Source: Candidatus Thalassarchaeaceae archaeon (GTDB lineage Archaea; Thermoplasmatota; Poseidoniia; Poseidoniales; Thalassarchaeaceae). From it: a DNA stretch of 8,217 nt. The notes beneath the pieces are model-generated. The model saw nothing but the letters and a program-made list of their open reading frames with translations, ran no database searches and was not told the origin of the DNA. The stretch is from positions 1 through 8,217 of the forward strand of contig JAQXFA010000048.1 of NCBI GenBank assembly GCA_029250565.1, in the 5' to 3' direction. Positions within the stretch are counted from its first letter, which is position 1; each line of letters opens with the position of its first letter. This document shows positions 1-5,617 of the stretch, piece by piece. Position numbers and translations under genes: made by a program.

Positions 1-1083
1 ACCAACCAAAGGTAATACCTCAGAATTATCAACTTTGAAAGGGATGACCGCCAATACACCTGGGCCTGAGTTTTCACCGGGAACTACTTCGGAAGACCCT
101 TCTTTTTCAGCCTGAATCTCTAACGCTAAGAGAACTCTGTCAAAGCCCATTCCAAAGCCACAACATGGATCAAGTTCGTCCAAATCAAAGAGGTGGAAGA
201 GGCGATACGAACCGCCTCCACACACTTGGCCTTCTCCACCTAAAGATTCGACTAGTACCTCAAAAACCATGCCAGTGTAGTAATCTAAACCACGTGCCAC
301 TGTTAGATCCACAACTAATGATGGGGGATTTGCACCAAGCGCACTTAGAGCACTCAACATTTCCTCTAACTGGTCCAATGCTTCTGACTCAACACCCATA
401 CTTGAGATAATTTCACGAGCGCCAGCCAAAGTTTCAGCCCCGCCATTAAGTTGTGACAGTTTCTGCAAATTTTGCACTGCTTCCCCATCTATTCCAGATG
501 CTGCAAGTCCTTCAAAATCGCCTTTGTCAAGTAAACGCATTGCTGCCGACTTTGTATCACCACTCAAACCAAGATTGTTGAGAATATCATTTAGGATTCC
601 AACATGTCCGATTTTCAATTGCCAATCTTTGAGACCGGATTCTGTCAAGATTGCACAAGCAACAGCAACCACCTCTGCCTCAGTAAGTGGGCCGGGGGCG
701 CCAATTACTTCACAGCCATACTGCCAAAATTCGCGGTAACGACCTCGCTTTGATTCCTCATATCGAAAACATGAGCCGAAATACGAGTAGCGAGCGGGTT
801 TTGGAATCTGACCACGTTTCTCTGCAATCATTCGCATTACTGGTGCTGTTAATTCTGGTCTAAGAGTCAAATCTCTGTCACTTCTATCTTTGAATGCGTA
901 TAATTGCTCAATGATTCCGTCTCCCGACTTAGCAGTGAAAAGTTCGAGACGCTCAAAAGTAGGTGTTGCAACACGCTGAAAACCGTAGCACGAGGCTACA
1001 TCTTCACATATTTTTTCGAACGCTAAGCGTCGACCCATTTCCGCAGGACCGAAATCGCGCGTGCCACGCGCTCGCTCGAACAT
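1..1083 (-). CDS. hisS: Histidyl-tRNA synthetase (partial, C-terminus beyond left edge)
   Basis: Class II aminoacyl-tRNA synthetase that charges tRNA-His with histidine in the cytoplasm. The window holds the first 361 residues, read without interruption from ATG at 1083 to the left edge. Visible motifs: N-terminal GTRDF (residues 7-11), motif 2 with FRYE (107-110) followed by the RGRYREFWQYG strand, the histidine-specific HisA motif RGLDYYTG (264-271), GGGSY at the HisB position (289-293), and motif 3 GFGMGFDR (309-316). The C-terminal anticodon-binding domain is only beginning (VLAVIPFK, 343-350). The ATG at 1083 is chosen because it places GTRDF at the usual distance from the N-terminus; no strong Shine-Dalgarno site precedes it. 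It lies 59 bp downstream of the GtrA-like gene on the same strand and could be co-transcribed or have its own promoter. The HisB motif differs from the common bacterial GGGRYD form. Confidence 0.95.
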   Translation of the reverse strand, partial: MFERARGTRDFGPAEMGRRLAFEKICEDVASCYGFQRVATPTFERLELFTAKSGDGIIEQLYAFKDRSDRDLTLRPELTAPVMRMIAEKRGQIPKPARYSYFGSCFRYEESKRGRYREFWQYGCEVIGAPGPLTEAEVVAVACAILTESGLKDWQLKIGHVGILNDILNNLGLSGDTKSAAMRLLDKGDFEGLAASGIDGEAVQNLQKLSQLNGGAETLAGAREIISSMGVESEALDQLEEMLSALSALGANPPSLVVDLTVARGLDYYTGMVFEVLVESLGGEGQVCGGGSYRLFHLFDLDELDPCCGFGMGFDRVLLALEIQAEKEGSSEVVPGENSGPGVLAVIPFKVDNSEVLPLVG

Positions 1084-1142
1084 AATGCGAGGCGCACACC
1101 CATTATTCTTCAATTACGCCCTTGTTATGAGCAATAAAGGAG

Positions 1143-1745
1143 TCATTCTTCCTCAAGAGTATTGAGTAGCGATTTATCTAATTCAGGTGGGAACGCTAGC
1201 CAGCGTAGGAAAGCAAAATTAACAAAACCAAACAAAACTGTGTTGATAGCCCAAGCATAGCGATGGTAAATCAGTAATTCTTCAACTAAAATATGGAACG
1301 AAATCGTTGATAGCACTAAAATTGTAGTGTAAATAGTGGCTGCCCACTTAAGGCTCTGCAGATAATTTGCTGTTGAACCAAACGTGAATCGATAATGAGC
1401 ATAGTGACATTCAATCTGGCCAATGAGTATGCATGCTGCCCAAGCTGCTTGAGGGCGATAAGTATCAGAGAGATTTATCCAGTAAAATAATTCGTAAATA
1501 ATGAAGGCGAAAATAGAATTGAATATACCGACAATATTGAATTTTATATATTCATTAATCATCTTCTTAGGTGTCCATTTAACTGCCATCATTCTATCAT
1601 TTAAGGAACCCATTTTCTTTTTCATTTTACGCCCTGGTGCGCCAGCAATTTTTACAGCACCAGCACCTGCTTTCTTAGCACCAGCACCGGTTTTTGAAAC
1701 TATTTTCTTGGCATTTTCACGAGTCATACGGCGTTTTTTCTCCAC
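1143..1745 (-). CDS. GtrA-like four-helix membrane protein with Lys/Ala-rich N-terminal tail
   Basis: Small integral membrane protein of about 200 residues resembling the GtrA/DPMS family, whose members are linked to movement or modification of polyprenyl-linked sugars. Four hydrophobic segments lie at about 66-89, 99-117, 133-155 and 163-184. HYRFTF after helix 2 (117-122) and RWLAF after helix 4 (181-185) match the family's repeated R-W-x-F-type endings. Before helix 1 is a roughly 55-residue basic tail rich in Lys, Ala and Gly, unusual for this family. The start is uncertain: the frame is open to GTG 1760; GTG 1754 overlaps the upstream stop as GTGA; GTG 1745 (used here) lies 8 nt after GGAG; ATG 1727 is also possible. 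No glycosyltransferase gene is adjacent, so the substrate cannot be inferred. Family assignment rests on pattern recognition; function is unknown. Confidence 0.8.
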   Translation of the reverse strand: MEKKRRMTRENAKKIVSKTGAGAKKAGAGAVKIAGAPGRKMKKKMGSLNDRMMAVKWTPKKMINEYIKFNIVGIFNSIFAFIIYELFYWINLSDTYRPQAAWAACILIGQIECHYAHYRFTFGSTANYLQSLKWAATIYTTILVLSTISFHILVEELLIYHRYAWAINTVLFGFVNFAFLRWLAFPPELDKSLLNTLEEE

Positions 1746-1750
1746 AAAAC

Positions 1751-2308
1751 TCACTCCCACTCAGGCCATTCAATGTAATCGCTAATTTCCTCAGAGTTGG
1801 CTTTCGGCTTGACTTCTTCGGGAAGAGATATTGAGACTTTTAGTGATACAGGTCCTTCATCCTCAAGAATATCAGAGACTGATTCATCTGCTTCAATATC
1901 TGGTACTTCAACTGAATCTGGAATCATCTCAAGTAAAGCAATCTCTTCTTCACTTCGTTGAATCTCATCAGCACTGCCAAGTGGTCCTTCAGAGGTTATA
2001 CCACCATCAGTAGATTTTGACCCATCAAGGCTAGAAAGAGCAAATGACATCGCTGCACTACTCGGTGACATTGCTTCAATTTTCTTCTTCTCCTGTAGTT
2101 GAATCATTGCTTGTTGGCGCTCGTGCTCACGAACTTTTGCTTCTTCACGAGCAAAGGCTTCTCTTGTTTCACGCTCTTGTAATCTGCGTTCTTGCTCCGC
2201 TTTAGCTTCTCTAGTTGGCCGGTCCCAACGGCGCCAAAAATAGTAACAAAGAGGGATGGCAACTAGGGCCATCACGATGGCCCACATTGTCATCTCATTC
2301 AACTGCAT
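1751..2308 (-). CDS. Single-pass membrane protein with charged coiled coil and acidic C-terminus (unknown function)
   Basis: I do not recognise a family. The 185-residue product has one hydrophobic helix near the N-terminus (about residues 7-24), ending in an aromatic/basic WRRW border (25-28). A highly charged Arg/Glu/Gln-rich stretch follows (about 30-78) with the look of a long helix or coiled coil. The rest, about 80-185, is Ser/Asp/Glu/Pro-rich, low in hydrophobics and probably disordered, ending in a tryptophan-containing acidic tail. By the positive-inside rule the coil and tail should be cytoplasmic. The frame is open to TTG 2323, but ATG 2308 is preferred because GGTGG lies 4 nt upstream. 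It sits 16 bp after nnr and overlaps or abuts the GtrA-like gene, so co-translation with that gene is likely. It could be an assembly or scaffold subunit; this is inference only. Confidence 0.8.
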   Translation of the reverse strand: MQLNEMTMWAIVMALVAIPLCYYFWRRWDRPTREAKAEQERRLQERETREAFAREEAKVREHERQQAMIQLQEKKKIEAMSPSSAAMSFALSSLDGSKSTDGGITSEGPLGSADEIQRSEEEIALLEMIPDSVEVPDIEADESVSDILEDEGPVSLKVSISLPEEVKPKANSEEISDYIEWPEWE

Positions 2309-2324
2309 AGTCCACCCAATCAAG

Positions 2325-3776
2325 TCATACTCTTGAATCAGCCGACCACTTGGCTAGCACTCTAGCAATATGTGGTGGTACATCAGTAGCAAGAAGTCCT
2401 GGCCCAAATTCAAGGGCTGTTTGTATCCCTGCCTCGCGCATTACAGCACAGGCCAAACGAGCTGCTGGCCATGGTTTCATTCCTTGAGCAAGTAAGCCTG
2501 CAATCATTCCTGCAAGTAAATCACCTGTTCCTCCTGTAGCCATTCTTGGATGGCCTCCTGAACATTCGCAATAGCGACCATCAAGACCTGTTAATTGGTC
2601 AACTGGTCCAGTCCTAACAATAACGCGGCTCTCCCCCGAAACACCCTCCTCAGACAGTACATCTTCCGGTTTTGTATCCCACAACCACATCCTCAATTCA
2701 CGTGCGTGAGGTGTCGCAACGCCAAGCAAATTTTTTGGCCATTTACCGTTATCTAAAGCATAAATAGCGTCTGCATCAATTACTGCGGGGATTTCTAATT
2801 CAGCCAATTTTTCCAATAATTCCCTAGTTGCGTCCATGGTCTCTTGCTTACGCCCTAATCCAGGCCCAATCAATACCGCATCAAACGATTGTTCTGAAAT
2901 TATTTTGATCAAATCTTCTGTTCCTCTTTCACCAATAATATTCTCATCAGATATTTGTTTTGAAATCAGATGGTCGGGCCAGGTTGCTTGGCTAACAGCA
3001 AATCTTGGCATTGCAACATGGATTAAGTCGCAACCAGATCTTGCCGCTGCCCTTCCTGAAAGAATTGGCGCCCCATGATATGGCCCGCCCCCAATTATCA
3101 GTAATTTTCCACGTTGACCTTTGTGAGCGTTAGGGTCCAACGAAGGATAGCGCAAGGCATCACCCGGACCACAATCTGTAGTCCGTGCGGGAAATGGAAG
3201 TGGTGCAATAGTGACCTCGCCAACATCTTGTGATTCCATCCCCTGTTTCTCAGCATGGAAAGTCAAGGTTTCATCAGCCGCTAAGAAAATATCTGAACCC
3301 AAACCAGATGGAATATCACAAGCAAGAATCAGAGGTGGATTGTTTGGCTTTACCCATTCAATTACCTCCCTAATCACCCCACGTGGAGCATCCTCAAGGC
3401 CAACACCTAGGAGGCAGTCAACTAGTAATTTTGGAGAACCAAACTTACTTTTTTTTGACCATATTTCGATTTCTACTCCTGCATCTTTGCAAGATTTTCG
3501 AAATGATGCAGCGGCTGCACCTTTTTGTGAATCATGACTAGCAATTACCCGAACTTGGCCATCCATCTCAGCGAGTTGTATCGCTGCGGCAAACCCATCA
3601 CCACCATTGTTTCCGGGACCACATAATATCAAAATCTCGCCCTTAGGAACCATTGCAGCAGCCTTGCGAGCCAGTGCTTTTCCAGCAGCACCCATCAATG
3701 TTGAAACTTTGGCACCAAGTGCTTCGGCATTGGCATCAAAGACCGCTACCTCACGCCAATCTAGCAACCAACTCAC
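2325..3776 (-). CDS. nnr: Bifunctional NAD(P)H-hydrate epimerase / ADP-dependent NAD(P)H-hydrate dehydratase
   Basis: Repairs damaged nicotinamide cofactors in the cytoplasm. The N-terminal YjeF_N domain interconverts R- and S-NAD(P)HX, and the C-terminal ribokinase-like domain dehydrates S-NAD(P)HX using ADP. Counting from GTG 3776 (483 residues), epimerase motifs are GPGNNGGDG (53-61), VDCLLGVGL (119-127) and CDIPSGL (153-159). Dehydratase motifs are HKGQRGK (218-224), GPGLG (304-308), VIDADA (332-337), ATPHARE (354-360) and GGTGDLLAG (415-423), where Asp419 is the expected catalytic residue. Both domains look complete and the length fits the fused enzyme. The frame is open to GTG 3794, which lacks a ribosome binding site; GTG 3776 has GGTGA 4 nt upstream and is preferred. 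It lies about 50 bp downstream of the transporter gene on the same strand. A housekeeping role is well supported; a link to its neighbours is not. Confidence 0.95.
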   Translation of the reverse strand: MSWLLDWREVAVFDANAEALGAKVSTLMGAAGKALARKAAAMVPKGEILILCGPGNNGGDGFAAAIQLAEMDGQVRVIASHDSQKGAAAASFRKSCKDAGVEIEIWSKKSKFGSPKLLVDCLLGVGLEDAPRGVIREVIEWVKPNNPPLILACDIPSGLGSDIFLAADETLTFHAEKQGMESQDVGEVTIAPLPFPARTTDCGPGDALRYPSLDPNAHKGQRGKLLIIGGGPYHGAPILSGRAAARSGCDLIHVAMPRFAVSQATWPDHLISKQISDENIIGERGTEDLIKIISEQSFDAVLIGPGLGRKQETMDATRELLEKLAELEIPAVIDADAIYALDNGKWPKNLLGVATPHARELRMWLWDTKPEDVLSEEGVSGESRVIVRTGPVDQLTGLDGRYCECSGGHPRMATGGTGDLLAGMIAGLLAQGMKPWPAARLACAVMREAGIQTALEFGPGLLATDVPPHIARVLAKWSADSRV

Positions 3777-3825
3777 AGGTTCACCGAATTCCACTCAAAC
3801 AGTGATGTGTCTTGAATGCACCCAC

Positions 3826-5616
3826 TCAAGCAAGTTCGGCATCCATGACTTCGCCATAGACATCTTCCCAACCATCTGGAACCTCACCAACCTCAACAAC
3901 TTGGGGATCTTCTCCACCAGGTAAAGTCTCAATTGATACTTCAGCACCTTCTGGAACATTACGGAATAGTGGGGCATCCCTCATCTCCCAATTGCTTCTA
4001 TCAAATAACCCTGTAATCCAATGCCCTTCACCAAGATAAACTGGTCTACGAGTCAATACATAGTCATTGAAACCGATGAATAGAGCCGCTACCACACCCC
4101 AAAACAAGAGAATGATTCCAGCCCCATGTGGGTCAGATGGATTGAACGCGGTATACCACGGGTCAAACGAGGAAATCAGGTCACCAAAGTATGACACAAT
4201 GAGAACTGTGAAGAGAATAGGGAATGCGAAATACATGATGAAATCCCAAGCTCTTGGCACCCACAAATCGTTGTCGCCTGTATTGATAAAATCATCTCTG
4301 AATCCAGACATTCCATGTTTAATGAATGATGAAATCCCGCCTTCTATTTCGCCTTCTTCTACCATACCACGCCACTTGATGTAGCCATATCTCCAGATAC
4401 CGAAAGCGATGAATAATCCGCTAAACATTAGGCCATATCCCCAAATGTGGTCTTGAACTTCAAGGAATGCAGGGAATGCAACACCTTCTGCATCCATTTT
4501 TATCCAAACAAATGTACTTGGCAAACCAAGAAGGAAAATTGCGATTGCTGTAAATCCAACCGCTTTGTTGCGCTCAATCCCATGGTCAACGAAGTTACGA
4601 ACACAGAGTTCGACTGTTGAAATCATTGAGGTAAGTGCTGCGAAAGATAGACCAAGGAAAAATGCCGTCATCATTACCCATCTACCACCGGGCCCTCCAG
4701 GTGCTTGCGCGAAAACTTCTGGTAATGCCAAGAAAGTGATTGCACTACTACCGCCAGTCACTACCGCAAGTGGATCAGGCGATGCTGCGAAAATCGCTGA
4801 AAGTACAGCTAATCCTGCAATGATTGAGATGCTGTTGTTAGCCAATCCCATAGTTGCAGCATTTAGAACGGTGTCCTCATCCTTACGCATGTACACAGCG
4901 TAAGTAATTGCCATACCCATTCCTGCAGAGCAAGACCATGCTGATTGAGAAAGACCGTTTATCCATGTCTCTGGTTCAGCAAGAAGATCCCACTGAATGC
5001 TAAACATGAATGTTGCACCATCAAGAGAACCGTCTGCAAAGTCCATCCACAAAGCCAATGCAAGAGTTGTGAAGAGCATCACGAAAAGTGAACACATCAT
5101 CCAGATGTTAACCGATTCAATCGCTTTTGCACCCTTCCAAATTGCCATGATGGTAATTGCAATAACAATGAATTGGAACAATATCACTTGGCCTGGGTCG
5201 GTGAGGAAGGCATTCCAAACCTCAACGGTGTCAACATTTGCCAATCCATTGGTTGCTCCAAGGGTGAAGTATTTGACACACCAACCGGCTACTACAGCGT
5301 AGTAAAATCCGATAGCTGTTGAAATCCACGCTGTCCATAACCCCATCCAAGCAAATCTTCGGCCAATAAAAATTCTGAATGCGCCAACTGTTCCAGTTCT
5401 AGCGCGCTTACCAATCGCGAATTCAGCAATCACCAATGGGATAGACCAAATGAACAAGAAGAATAGCCAGGGAATCAAGAAAGTCCCGCCACCATTAGCA
5501 CCCACCATTCTTGGGAAACGCCAAATATTTCCAGTACCAATTGCTGCTCCAATAGCGGCAAAAATCAAACCTATTCGGCTGCCAAATTCATCACTGCTTT
5601 TCTCCAAATGAATCAC
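3826..5616 (-). CDS. Sodium-dependent transporter, NSS/SNF family (probable amino-acid importer)
   Basis: LeuT-fold Na+-coupled symporter in the cytoplasmic membrane, likely importing amino acids. Up to 596 residues with about 12 hydrophobic helices. Helix 1 carries GTGNIWRFP (27-35), with Asn30 and Arg33 matching LeuT Asn27 and Arg30. NGGGTFLIP (41-49) is the family signature. Helix 6 has SCSAGMGMAITYA (228-240) and RKDED (244-248). Helix 8 has AALTS (326-330), matching the LeuT Na2-site residues. Ser264 lies where chloride-dependent members have a serine and LeuT has Glu290, which suggests chloride dependence. Odd features: Trp227 and Met233 replace the binding-pocket Phe253 and Phe259 of LeuT, there is a hydrophilic loop of about 40 residues before helix 11, and an acidic tail of about 70 residues. 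The open frame starts at GTG 5616, next to the peptidase stop; TTG 5607, 4 nt after GGTGAT, is an equally good start. Substrate not determinable. Confidence 0.93.
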   Translation of the reverse strand: MIHLEKSSDEFGSRIGLIFAAIGAAIGTGNIWRFPRMVGANGGGTFLIPWLFFLFIWSIPLVIAEFAIGKRARTGTVGAFRIFIGRRFAWMGLWTAWISTAIGFYYAVVAGWCVKYFTLGATNGLANVDTVEVWNAFLTDPGQVILFQFIVIAITIMAIWKGAKAIESVNIWMMCSLFVMLFTTLALALWMDFADGSLDGATFMFSIQWDLLAEPETWINGLSQSAWSCSAGMGMAITYAVYMRKDEDTVLNAATMGLANNSISIIAGLAVLSAIFAASPDPLAVVTGGSSAITFLALPEVFAQAPGGPGGRWVMMTAFFLGLSFAALTSMISTVELCVRNFVDHGIERNKAVGFTAIAIFLLGLPSTFVWIKMDAEGVAFPAFLEVQDHIWGYGLMFSGLFIAFGIWRYGYIKWRGMVEEGEIEGGISSFIKHGMSGFRDDFINTGDNDLWVPRAWDFIMYFAFPILFTVLIVSYFGDLISSFDPWYTAFNPSDPHGAGIILLFWGVVAALFIGFNDYVLTRRPVYLGEGHWITGLFDRSNWEMRDAPLFRNVPEGAEVSIETLPGGEDPQVVEVGEVPDGWEDVYGEVMDAELA

Positions 5617-5617
5617 C
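5612..5617 (-). promoter_or_regulatory. Shine-Dalgarno GGTGAT overlapping the peptidase stop/transporter start
   Basis: On the minus strand GGTGAT matches the archaeal 16S 3' end complement. It sits at the first base of the peptidase TAG stop, covers GTG 5616, and lies 4 nt before TTG 5607. The arrangement implies coupled translation of the two genes and makes TTG 5607 a serious alternative start. Confidence 0.5.

Noticed and set aside
165..739. Plus-strand open frames in the first 740 bases
   Set aside because: They lie antisense to the histidyl-tRNA synthetase, whose motifs are unambiguous on the minus strand.
1132..1142. Weak TATA-like TTTATTG element before hisS
   Set aside because: Short, lacking a BRE, and located at the end of the previous gene; too weak to list as a promoter.
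3795..3977. Minus-strand 60-codon frame between the transporter and nnr
   Set aside because: It overlaps the transporter C-terminal tail in another frame and shows no domain or ribosome-site support.
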